From positions 1 through 64,000 of the forward strand of contig JAEWPN010000093.1 of NCBI GenBank assembly GCA_023399455.1: 64,000 nt of DNA. Reading direction: 5' to 3'. The notes under the pieces were generated by a model. That model made no database searches. It saw nothing but the letters and a program-made list of their open reading frames with translations, and had not been told where the DNA came from. This document shows, piece by piece, positions 27,171-34,565 of the stretch; positions within the stretch are counted from its first letter, which is position 1; each line of letters begins with the position of its first letter. A program made the position numbers and the translations under genes. Source of the stretch: Bacillota bacterium (lineage in GTDB: Bacteria; Bacillota; Clostridia; Lachnospirales; Lachnospiraceae).

Positions 27171-27206
27171 AATAAAAAAAGGAAGCTTTATACATCAAAG
27201 CTTCCT
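27171..27206 (-). terminator. Terminator after pnp
   Basis: Arms AGGAAGCTTT (27180-27189) and AAAGCTTCCT (27197-27206) form a perfect 10-bp hairpin with a 7-nt loop. On the minus strand a run of T (27174-27180) follows it directly. It lies 29 nt beyond the pnp stop codon. Confidence 0.9.
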
Positions 27207-27234
27207 CTTGTCATATTTATTGCTATCTCTTCAA

Positions 27235-29334
27235 TTATACCTGAGCTACGTCCTTCATAGAAAAGCTGAGTCTTCCCATCTTATCCTTGCCAAGGCATAC
27301 TACCGTCACCTTGTCTCCGAGAGACAGTACATCCTCCACACGATTGATTCTTTCTTTTGCAATCTTGGAAATATGAACCATTCCTTCTTTACCCGGCGCA
27401 AATTCCACAAATGCTCCGAAATCCTTTATGCTGACAACCGTCCCTTTGAAAATCTGTCCTTCTTCAAAGTCAGTCGTGATGATTTTAACAATTTCCACCG
27501 CTTTATCCATCATCTCGGCATCTGTACCGCAGATAGATACTTTTCCATCGTCGGTAATATCGATCTTAACGCCGGTACGCGCAATAATTTCATTAATGGT
27601 CTTGCCGCGCTGTCCTACCACATCACCGATTTTCTCCGGATCGATCTGAACAGAAATAATCTTAGGTGCATACGGTCCCACTTCTTTTCTGGGTTCTGCG
27701 ATAGCGGGAGTCATGATCTCGTTAAGAATATACTCTCTCGCTTCCTTCGTCTTTTGAATCGCTTCCTCTACGATAGGTCTGGTCAAACCATGAATCTTAA
27801 TATCCATCTGAATGGCAGTAATTCCATCATGAGTACCCGCTACTTTGAAGTCCATATCTCCAAAGAAATCTTCCAAGCCCTGAATATCCGTAAGCACGAT
27901 ATAGTCATCGTCGCCTTCTCCCGTCACAAGACCGCAGGAAATACCTGCAACCGGTCTGCGAATGGGAACTCCGGCAGCCATAAGGGACATGGTGGATGCA
28001 CAGACAGACGCCTGAGAGGTAGAGCCATTGGATTCAAACGTCTCAGATACCGTACGGATCGCATACGGGAATTCCTCTTCCGTAGGAAGTACCGGAATGA
28101 GAGCCTTCTCCGCCAGTGCTCCGTGTCCTATTTCCCGGCGTCCGGGCCCTCTGCTGGGCTTCGTCTCTCCTACGGAATAGGACGGGAAATTATAATGATG
28201 CATATATCTTTTATTTACTTCATTTTCATCCAAACCGTCAATTCTCTGCATATCAGACAGGGGTGCCAGCGTCGTCACCGTACAAATCTGTGTCTGGCCG
28301 CGCGTAAACATCGCTGAACCATGCACTCTGGGAATCAAATCGATTTCGGCAGCAAGATGTCTGATCTGCGTAATAGCACGACCGTCCGGACGCTTATGGT
28401 CCTTTAAAATCATCTTACGCACTGTCTTCTTCTCATACTGATAAATAGCTTCACCTAAAATAGCAAGCCACTCTTCGTTCTCCGCAAAGGCCTCTTCTAA
28501 TTTTGCCGTAATTTTTCTTATATTCTCTTCACGCACCTGTTTCTCGTCCGTGAATACTGCTTCTTCCATTTCTTCAGGAGTTACTATTTTCTTCATCTCC
28601 TCGAACATTTCCGCCGGTACTGCACAGCTTGTATATTCGTGCTTCGCTTTTCCTACTTCGTCAACGATCTTGTTGATGAATGCGATCAGCGTCTGATTGA
28701 TTTCATGGGCCATATAAATCGCTTCAATCATCTTACCTTCGGGTACCTCGTTAGCACCCGCCTCAATCATAATAACTTTTTCGGCGGTAGAAGCTACGGT
28801 AAGATTTAGATCACCGATTTTCCACTCCTCTTGGGAAGGGTTGATGACGAACTCACCGTCTATCATGCCTATCTGTGTCGTTGCGCACGGTCCGTCAAAG
28901 GGAATGTCTGAAATACATGTTGCAACTGCGGAACCGATCATAGCTACCAATTCAGGACGGCAGGTCGGATCTACAGACATTACCATATTGTTGAGAGTGA
29001 CATCATTTCTGTAATCCTTAGGGAAAAGAGGTCTCATCGGTCTGTCGATAACGCGGCTCGTCAAAATGGCGTTCTCAGAAGCCTTACCCTCTCTTTTATT
29101 AAAGCCACCGGGAATCTTTCCTACTGCGTATAATTTTTCTTCATATTCTACGCTTAAAGGGAAGAAATCGATTCCTTCTCTCGGCTTCTCAGAAGCCGTA
29201 GCCGTGCAAAGCACGGTAGTCTCACCATACTGCATGAACGCGCAGCCGTTTGCCTGCTTGCCGACTCTGTCTATATCGATGCTCAGAGTTCTGCCAGCAA
29301 TATCCATTGTAAAAGTTTTGTAATTTTTTTCCAT
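27235..29334 (-). CDS. pnp: Polynucleotide phosphorylase
   Basis: PNPase degrades RNA 3' to 5' by phosphorolysis. The 699-residue protein has two RNase PH domains (the second with HGSAMFTRGQTQICTVTTLAP), the all-helical linker, a KH domain (VVGQRGKTINEIIARTGVKIDI) and a C-terminal S1 domain ending GRLSFSMKDVAQV. Catalytic Asp residues in the second PH domain, around IQMDIKIHGLT and FFGDMDFKVAGT, are intact. GGAG lies 11 nt before the ATG. It is downstream of rpsO, separated by a terminator and a structured leader. Confidence 0.96.
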   Translation of the reverse strand: MEKNYKTFTMDIAGRTLSIDIDRVGKQANGCAFMQYGETTVLCTATASEKPREGIDFFPLSVEYEEKLYAVGKIPGGFNKREGKASENAILTSRVIDRPMRPLFPKDYRNDVTLNNMVMSVDPTCRPELVAMIGSAVATCISDIPFDGPCATTQIGMIDGEFVINPSQEEWKIGDLNLTVASTAEKVIMIEAGANEVPEGKMIEAIYMAHEINQTLIAFINKIVDEVGKAKHEYTSCAVPAEMFEEMKKIVTPEEMEEAVFTDEKQVREENIRKITAKLEEAFAENEEWLAILGEAIYQYEKKTVRKMILKDHKRPDGRAITQIRHLAAEIDLIPRVHGSAMFTRGQTQICTVTTLAPLSDMQRIDGLDENEVNKRYMHHYNFPSYSVGETKPSRGPGRREIGHGALAEKALIPVLPTEEEFPYAIRTVSETFESNGSTSQASVCASTMSLMAAGVPIRRPVAGISCGLVTGEGDDDYIVLTDIQGLEDFFGDMDFKVAGTHDGITAIQMDIKIHGLTRPIVEEAIQKTKEAREYILNEIMTPAIAEPRKEVGPYAPKIISVQIDPEKIGDVVGQRGKTINEIIARTGVKIDITDDGKVSICGTDAEMMDKAVEIVKIITTDFEEGQIFKGTVVSIKDFGAFVEFAPGKEGMVHISKIAKERINRVEDVLSLGDKVTVVCLGKDKMGRLSFSMKDVAQV

Positions 29335-29372
29335 TTACTCTTTTTCTCCTTTTTTATACTTAAAAGGCAAGA

Positions 29373-29449
29373 GATACCGAAACTACTGATGTACTCTCGA
29401 AGCAGAAAACATTTTAAGTTCGAGCTCACATCAGTGGTCTCGGAGTATC
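29373..29449 (-). ncRNA. Structured leader of pnp
   Basis: On the minus strand GATAC...CCGA...ACTGATGT...CTCGAA pairs with TTCGAG...ACATCAGT...TCGG...TATC to give a long imperfect hairpin of about 77 nt, with a 17-nt loop, between the rpsO terminator and the pnp ribosome binding site. In other bacteria PNPase represses its own synthesis through a leader hairpin cut by RNase III. The same logic is likely here but not shown. Confidence 0.55.
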
Positions 29450-29485
29450 CCCTCCGCCTTTTATTAACATATCCTATTTACGCAT

Positions 29486-29524
29486 AAAAAGACGGACACT
29501 GCAACCTATCAGTCTGTATCCGCC
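29486..29524 (-). terminator. Terminator between rpsO and pnp
   Basis: GGCGGATAC and GTGTCCGTC pair with one wobble pair around a 16-nt loop, followed by TTTTT on the minus strand. It lies 18 nt past the rpsO stop. It is probably leaky, as rpsO-pnp read-through is usual. Confidence 0.7.
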
Positions 29525-29541
29525 TTTTTTCCATTTAATAA

Positions 29542-29808
29542 TTACTTTCTGATTCCAAGTCTTTCAATTAAAGAACGGTATCTCTCAATGTCGGTTTTCT
29601 TCAAATAACCGAGAAGACCACGTCTCTGTCCAACCATTTTGAGAAGCCCTCTTCTTGAGTGATGATCCTTCGAATTGCTCTTCAAATGCTCTGTAAGCTC
29701 CTGAATTCTCGCTGTAAGTACCGCAATCTGTACCTCCGGTGAACCGGTGTCGCCTTCTGTTCTGGCGTATTCCTGAATAATCGATGTTTTCTTTTCCTTT
29801 GAAATCAT
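29542..29808 (-). CDS. rpsO: 30S ribosomal protein S15
   Basis: S15 binds the central domain of 16S rRNA. The 88-residue length is standard and the family core is intact: [38 protein letters not shown] and a C-terminal [19 protein letters not shown] lies 7 nt before the ATG. Upstream are a promoter and a leader hairpin; pnp follows. Confidence 0.98.
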   Translation of the reverse strand: MISKEKKTSIIQEYARTEGDTGSPEVQIAVLTARIQELTEHLKSNSKDHHSRRGLLKMVGQRRGLLGYLKKTDIERYRSLIERLGIRK

Positions 29809-29834
29809 TTGATTTCCTCCTTCTTGTCTTAACG

Positions 29835-29880
29835 CCGTATACTAAGATGGGGTCGGAGTCGTCCCTAATCTGAGTATCGG
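29835..29880 (-). ncRNA. rpsO leader hairpin (probable S15 autoregulatory site)
   Basis: On the minus strand CCGATACT, GAT and GGG pair with CCC, ATC and AGTATACGG in order, forming one interrupted stem directly after the promoter and 26 nt before the rpsO start. S15 represses its own mRNA through leader structures in several bacterial lineages; placement and size fit. Whether it belongs to a known leader class was not tested. Confidence 0.55.
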
Positions 29881-29899
29881 TTCCATATCATACTTTGTC

Positions 29900-29928
29900 A
29901 TTTTAACACATTTTATTCTTCATGTAAA
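29900..29928 (-). promoter_or_regulatory. rpsO promoter
   Basis: TTTACA (29928-29923), a 17-nt spacer and TAAAAT (29905-29900) on the minus strand form a strong housekeeping promoter. Transcription would start about 13 nt before the leader hairpin. Confidence 0.75.
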
Positions 29929-29937
29929 CACTACAAA

Positions 29938-31110
29938 TCAATCTTTTGGCAAAACCCGTACTATTTTTGCAGGAGTTCTATAATTATATTGGGAAATCTT
30001 GATTCCCGTCTTAGGACTGCTGGCATGCACCACCTGCCCCCCGCCGATATACAACGCTACATGATTGATGCTGCCGCCCTTCGCATAGAAAATCAAATCA
30101 CCGGGCTGCGCTTCAGAAATGGATATTTTCGTTCCTGTCCCCGCCTGTGACCCTGAATTTCTAGGCAGAGAGATACCAAAATTCTTAAATACGCTGAGCA
30201 CAAAACCGGAACAATCCGCGCCCTTGGTCAGGCTGGTTCCGCCCCACACATAAGGATTCCCTACAAACTGCTTTGCATATTGGCACAAATCCACACGAAC
30301 ATTGGACACACCCTGCCCATATAACAACTCAGTCATCGTAATAGCATTTGCAAGCTTCTCCTCTACGCTGACATATTCTGCCGCAACATAATTCTCCTCA
30401 TCGTCGATTAAAATCTTAACCCAGTCGCCTTCTACTGCTACTACGTCAAGTTCCTCTCCTTTAGGAACCATGGTAATCACTTCACAGTCCGTATTCGGCT
30501 TTTCCCTGACCTTTAAGCTGTCGCTATTGACTACTGCAACTACGGCCATAGCTTCGTTGGCACGCTTTTTTGCATTCCAGCCATTCAATAGGAATTCGCT
30601 CTTCACATAGCCCTCTACTTTTCCGGACTTGATAAGCGTCCACTCGCCTTCGTTCTTTATTATTTCGCATGCCGCATTCTTCGGAAGCTTTCCTACCAGT
30701 TTTCCGTCATCTGCAGGCGTTTGTCTTATATTTAAATTATTGTCCACATTGGAAATACCGAGATTCGTATATCCCCAGAGCGCGCCCTGAGCCTCATCTG
30801 CCGCAGCGATATATTCTTCCTGAGTCTTTTCCGTTTCCAGCAAGGCCGCCGCTCCTACCGGCTGTGCTATGGATTCCTTTATAGGCTCCGTGACCGCAAT
30901 CGCTTTCGGCTTGAACACACTGGCCGTAGTAATGCCTTCGGCTATGGAATAATTCGTTCCCAGTTCATTGTTTGCAACAGTGGAAACCTCTTTCGACAAA
31001 AACAGCTTCTCCAGCGCTTCACTGCCTTCTATTGCATGTACCGGAGTATTCTGCAGTAAGATCATTCCCGTTATGCACATACTGGCAATGCCCGTCATTT
31101 TATATTTCAT
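29938..31110 (-). CDS. Secreted SH3b-NlpC/P60 peptidoglycan hydrolase
   Basis: The 390-residue protein begins with a signal peptide (residues 1-26, cut near VHA), followed by about 90 variable residues, two bacterial SH3 domains (about 115-175 and 190-250; NIRQTPADDGKLVGKL and LKVREKPNTDCEVITMV) and a C-terminal NlpC/P60 domain. Its catalytic Cys is in KGADCSGFVLS, with His in NHVALYIG and a second His in VVHASS. Such enzymes cut gamma-D-glutamyl-diamino-acid bonds in cell-wall peptides. It is transcribed alone from a consensus promoter, and its leader holds two 19-bp direct repeats. Confidence 0.9.
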   Translation of the reverse strand: MKYKMTGIASMCITGMILLQNTPVHAIEGSEALEKLFLSKEVSTVANNELGTNYSIAEGITTASVFKPKAIAVTEPIKESIAQPVGAAALLETEKTQEEYIAAADEAQGALWGYTNLGISNVDNNLNIRQTPADDGKLVGKLPKNAACEIIKNEGEWTLIKSGKVEGYVKSEFLLNGWNAKKRANEAMAVVAVVNSDSLKVREKPNTDCEVITMVPKGEELDVVAVEGDWVKILIDDEENYVAAEYVSVEEKLANAITMTELLYGQGVSNVRVDLCQYAKQFVGNPYVWGGTSLTKGADCSGFVLSVFKNFGISLPRNSGSQAGTGTKISISEAQPGDLIFYAKGGSINHVALYIGGGQVVHASSPKTGIKISQYNYRTPAKIVRVLPKD

Positions 31111-31123
31111 GAAAACCTCCGCG

Positions 31124-31162
31124 ATATATTACAGAATTATTAAATATATTACAGGGTTATTA
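31124..31162. repeat. Two 19-bp direct repeats in the leader of the NlpC/P60 gene
   Basis: ATATATTACAGAATTATTA (31124-31142) and the same sequence with GG for AA (31144-31162) lie head to tail, 1 bp apart, and agree at 17 of 19 positions. They cover the start region of the transcript and end 14 nt before the start codon. TGTAAT half-sites recur at 20-bp spacing, about two helical turns, which suits binding of a regulator on one DNA face. Confidence 0.6.
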
Positions 31163-31187
31163 TAGCAACAGAGCATACTGCTGTCAA
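31159..31187 (-). promoter_or_regulatory. Consensus promoter of the NlpC/P60 gene
   Basis: TTGACA (31187-31182), a 17-nt spacer and TATAAT (31164-31159) on the minus strand match the housekeeping consensus at all 12 positions. The start codon follows after about 48 nt. Confidence 0.9.
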
Positions 31188-31189
31188 AT

Positions 31190-31223
31190 AAAAAAAAGCG
31201 GGAAACTTTGGAAGTTTTCGCGC
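31190..31223 (-). terminator. Terminator after ribF
   Basis: GCGCGAAAACTT and AAGTTTCCCGC (one mismatch) form a hairpin followed by at least seven T on the minus strand. It closes the rimP-to-ribF operon, just before the NlpC/P60 promoter. Confidence 0.85.
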
Positions 31224-31285
31224 TTTTTCTACATTATTCTGCATTGCGTCCTTACGCCTTGCTCTCCCCGCTGACACGAAATTCA

Positions 31286-32206
31286 CTATCCGAAATGAAA
31301 TGCTTTTCCTTCTTCGATATCTTTTATCATCTGCTCCTTTAAAGCAGCTTTACCGTCAAATTTTTCCTCCGGCCTCTTATAGGAAAGCAGTCTTACCGTC
31401 ATCTCTTCTCCGTAAATATCCTCATCGAATTCATAAATAAAGGTTTCCACACCCATTTGCTTTATATCGCTTACTGTGGGCTTGTAACCGATATTCGTTA
31501 TCCCGGCATATCGCATTTCTTTTATAAATACTTCGGAATAATAGACCCCTCTTGGAGGCAATAGCTTAGTCTCAGAAGGCAGAAGATTAGCCGTAGGCAT
31601 TCCGATTGTTCTGCCAAAACGGTTTCCATGGACTACCGTCTCACTTATGCCATAAGGGGCTCCCAGCAGTTTTGCCACAGTTTCCATATTGCCTTTTTCC
31701 AATTCTTCACGCACGTAGGTTGAGCTGATTTCCCGTCCATTAAAATAAATCTTATCAATAATCTCCACCTGATATCCAAAATGCTTTGCCATAGAACGCA
31801 GGAGCATGTAATTTCCTGCCCCTTTATCGCCGAAGGACACGTCGGCTCCCGCTGCTATGTATTCGGCACGGAGCCTCTTTACCAGAATATCCTCGATGAA
31901 ATCCTCGGGCAAAGTGGCTGCAGTCTGCGCTGTCAGCGGGAATTCTATGAGTACATCAATTCCCATCCGATCAAAGGCCGTTCTTTTCTCCTTTTTCGTC
32001 ATCAGTTCCCTATCGTCCGCTCTTCCAAAAAGTACGGAGGGCGGCGGATCGAAAGTGAATACAACCGCTTTCTGACCTTGTTCTTTTTGCTCCAATATAT
32101 TGCCAAGCAATTTCTGATGCCCCAAATGGATACCGTCGAATTTACCTATGGAAACCGCACTCTTTTCGCTTAACTCGAATTCTGTCGTTCCTTGAATAAT
32201 TTGCAT
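31286..32206 (-). CDS. ribF: Bifunctional riboflavin kinase / FAD synthetase
   Basis: RibF turns riboflavin into FMN and then FAD. The 306-residue protein has the N-terminal nucleotidyltransferase with SIGKFDGIHLGHQKLL (residues about 19-34; GxHxGHQ-type motif) and the C-terminal riboflavin kinase domain with GNRFGRTIGMPTANLLP (about 195-211) and FIYEFDEDIYGEEM. The ATG overlaps the spacing after the truB stop; GGAG lies 7 nt upstream. It is the last gene of the operon. Confidence 0.95.
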   Translation of the reverse strand: MQIIQGTTEFELSEKSAVSIGKFDGIHLGHQKLLGNILEQKEQGQKAVVFTFDPPPSVLFGRADDRELMTKKEKRTAFDRMGIDVLIEFPLTAQTAATLPEDFIEDILVKRLRAEYIAAGADVSFGDKGAGNYMLLRSMAKHFGYQVEIIDKIYFNGREISSTYVREELEKGNMETVAKLLGAPYGISETVVHGNRFGRTIGMPTANLLPSETKLLPPRGVYYSEVFIKEMRYAGITNIGYKPTVSDIKQMGVETFIYEFDEDIYGEEMTVRLLSYKRPEEKFDGKAALKEQMIKDIEEGKAFHFG

Positions 32207-32207
32207 T

Positions 32208-33110
32208 TTATTTCTCCAAAAACATTTTCACAGGAGTAAACCGCTCGTCCCGCGAACAATATTCATATATGCCGTAAAACTTTCCTTCACAGCCGTACAC
32301 CCGCACCGGTTCTTCATCCCCGTATGCGCCCGTCTCCGTCAGCATACCGGCATAAAAGGAATTCCCGTTGTCGATAAGTTTCTTAAACTTTTCCTCTACC
32401 ATTACCGCTTTATAATCCTTAAATACCGCATCCACCGGAAGTATGTATTTACCTACAGCGCCCTGCACTGCAGCTTTCTCTATATCGCCAAGTGTCATGG
32501 AATCCGCTAAAACGAATCCGCCTGCACGGGTCCTCTCCAAATGTGTCATCACGGCTCCGCAGCCTGACTTTTGACCGATATCATGGCATAGTGTCCGGAT
32601 ATAGGTACCCTTTGAACAGCCTACCGTCATTGCAACTTTAGGAAGTTCTATGCTATTTATCGTTATATAATCAATGTGTACCGGCCTTGCCTTCCGCTCT
32701 ATTTCCCTGCCTTCGCGCGCAAGCTGGTACAGCTTTTTTCCGTCTACTTTAATTGCAGAATACATGGGCGGGACCTGATCATAGGCTCCAACGAAGGACA
32801 AGACAGCCTCCTGCACCTGTAATGCAGTAACGTCTACCTCTTTTTCTGAAAGAATCTTACCCGAAATATCCTGCGTATCCGTTATCTTTCCAAGCAGAAA
32901 CTCCGTCCGGTATTCCTTGCTCTTATCCGTAAGCATATCGCACAGCTTCGTAGCACTTCCAAGACAGACCGGGAGCACTCCTACCGCATCCGGATCCAGC
33001 GTCCCCGTATGCCCTATCTTCTTCTGCTTCAATATTCCACGAAGCTTCGCCACCACGTCATGAGAGGTAAAGCCTGCTTCTTTATATACATTGATAATTC
33101 CGTTATACAT
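32208..33110 (-). CDS. truB: tRNA pseudouridine-55 synthase
   Basis: TruB makes pseudouridine 55 in the T-loop of tRNAs. The 300-residue protein has the catalytic Asp39 in GHTGTLDPDAVGVLP, plus SKEYRTEFLLGKITDTQD and the GTYIRTLCHDIGQ motif (around residue 178). A C-terminal PUA-like extension is present. It is 28 nt after nrnA and 1 nt before ribF. Confidence 0.96.
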   Translation of the reverse strand: MYNGIINVYKEAGFTSHDVVAKLRGILKQKKIGHTGTLDPDAVGVLPVCLGSATKLCDMLTDKSKEYRTEFLLGKITDTQDISGKILSEKEVDVTALQVQEAVLSFVGAYDQVPPMYSAIKVDGKKLYQLAREGREIERKARPVHIDYITINSIELPKVAMTVGCSKGTYIRTLCHDIGQKSGCGAVMTHLERTRAGGFVLADSMTLGDIEKAAVQGAVGKYILPVDAVFKDYKAVMVEEKFKKLIDNGNSFYAGMLTETGAYGDEEPVRVYGCEGKFYGIYEYCSRDERFTPVKMFLEK

Positions 33111-33138
33111 CTTACCTCTCCATAATCTTTTGCATGTT

Positions 33139-34098
33139 TTATCTCATATTCTTCTGAAGTTCTTTTTCAATATGCAGAGATAGATTATTCACCACGTCGT
33201 GGAAGGTGCCGTTCATTGTACAACCTGCCGCACGTACATGCCCGCCACCGCCGAAAAATACGGCAATCTGCGCCACGTCTACCATTCCCCTGGAGCGCAG
33301 GCTTACCTTGTATTCCATCATTTTCGTCTGATACATGAAAATGGTGCACTCCACGCCCTCTGTATGATTAAGCTGACTAACGATGCCCTCCAAATCCTTA
33401 GAATCCGCATGATAAAAAGCCAGAGTTCTCTGATGTATCGCACTAACAATACATTTTCCGTCCATAAACGTGATACTTTCCAAAAGCGCACGCCCCAGCA
33501 GAAGGTTCTGCACATATGACTTTTCATAAAAGGTCTTTTCTATGATTTCCGAAAAATCAAAACCGAAGGAAATCAGCTTAGATGCTATTACAAGCGCATC
33601 CGGCGTGGTATTGGAATAATTGAATACTCCCGTATCGTGTATGATGCCGATATAAATTGCCTTAGCGATTTCTTCATCCAGCTTTTCTTCGTCTAATACC
33701 TTGTAAATCAGCTCGCTGGTGGAGCTGGCCTGCGCATCGATATAGTTCGTGCCACCGCAGCCTTTATTGCTGATGTGGTGGTCGATATTTATCTTCTTAC
33801 CCGCATTGTCAAAAAACTTCTCCGCTTCTCCCATACGCTCTTTCACCGTGTCGAGGGCAATAAAAGCATCGAAGCGTTGAAGCTCCGTTTTAAAATCGGT
33901 CCGTATTTCTTTTATGTCCTTGATACAGTTAAAAACCTCAGGAGGCTGCTCCAGGAACACTTCCACCTGCGCCTCGGGAAATTCCTTCTTTAAATACAAA
34001 TATAAAGCCATACAGGAGCCGACGCAATCTCCGTCAGGTCTGATATGTCCGCTGATGCCAATGGTCTGCGCCCCTTTTAATTCTTCTGAAATTTTCAT
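33139..34098 (-). CDS. nrnA: DHH-family nanoRNase / pAp phosphatase
   Basis: NrnA degrades 2- to 5-nt RNAs and dephosphorylates 3'-phosphoadenosine 5'-phosphate. The 319-residue protein has the DHH domain motifs SGHIRPDGDCVGS, FIALDTV and NIDHHISNKGCG, then a DHHA1 domain with GGGGHVRAAGC. The ATG at 34098 (AAGGGGG 6 nt upstream) is preferred over an in-frame start 39 nt higher, which adds a non-conserved segment. It sits between rbfA and truB, as in many Firmicutes. Confidence 0.94.
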   Translation of the reverse strand: MKISEELKGAQTIGISGHIRPDGDCVGSCMALYLYLKKEFPEAQVEVFLEQPPEVFNCIKDIKEIRTDFKTELQRFDAFIALDTVKERMGEAEKFFDNAGKKINIDHHISNKGCGGTNYIDAQASSTSELIYKVLDEEKLDEEIAKAIYIGIIHDTGVFNYSNTTPDALVIASKLISFGFDFSEIIEKTFYEKSYVQNLLLGRALLESITFMDGKCIVSAIHQRTLAFYHADSKDLEGIVSQLNHTEGVECTIFMYQTKMMEYKVSLRSRGMVDVAQIAVFFGGGGHVRAAGCTMNGTFHDVVNNLSLHIEKELQKNMR

Positions 34099-34147
34099 CG
34101 TCCGCCCCCTTTCTCCGCCTAAAAAGGCGGAAGTCAAACATTTACCC

Positions 34148-34558
34148 CTACTCCTCTTCTTTACCGCCTTCCTTATTCACTTCGTCGATCAGTTTGGACA
34201 TGTTCACCCCATAAGCGATGGACTGGTCCATAATAAAAGTGATTTCCGGCGTATTTCTTAGATTGATTTCTTTTGCCAGCTGGTTCTTAATATAGCCGCT
34301 CGCGCTTCTTAAGCCTGCCAGCGTGCTCTTTAGGGCATCTTCTTCTCCCAGCACGCTGATCCATGCCTTGCATGTCTTTAAGTCCGGAGACACCTCTACC
34401 GATACCACCGAGGTGAGAGGGCTGATACGCGGATCCTTGATTCCTCCACGTATGATCTCAGCCAAAGCTCTCTGTACTTCCCCGTTGATGCGTGTATTCT
34501 TTAAACTATTTTTTCTCATATCATCATCCATTTCTTTCAAGGCCGTACCAGAAGCCAT
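34148..34558 (-). CDS. rbfA: Ribosome-binding factor A
   Basis: RbfA is a 30S maturation factor with a KH-like fold. Up to 136 residues: conserved parts begin at RKNSLKNTRINGEVQRALAEI and include DPRISPLTSVVSVEVSPDLK and a C-terminal ITFIMDQSIAYG. Three in-frame starts exist (34558, 34531, 34519). The first has AAGGAG only 3 nt away; the third gives the usual family length (123 residues). The start is therefore uncertain by 39 nt. It lies 7 nt downstream of infB. Confidence 0.92.
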   Translation of the reverse strand: MASGTALKEMDDDMRKNSLKNTRINGEVQRALAEIIRGGIKDPRISPLTSVVSVEVSPDLKTCKAWISVLGEEDALKSTLAGLRSASGYIKNQLAKEINLRNTPEITFIMDQSIAYGVNMSKLIDEVNKEGGKEEE

Positions 34559-34565
34559 AGACTCC

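Noticed and set aside
27157..28317. A 386-codon open frame on the plus strand opposite pnp
   Set aside because: It is the antisense shadow of pnp, without similarity to a known family or a ribosome binding site, and begins inside the pnp terminator.
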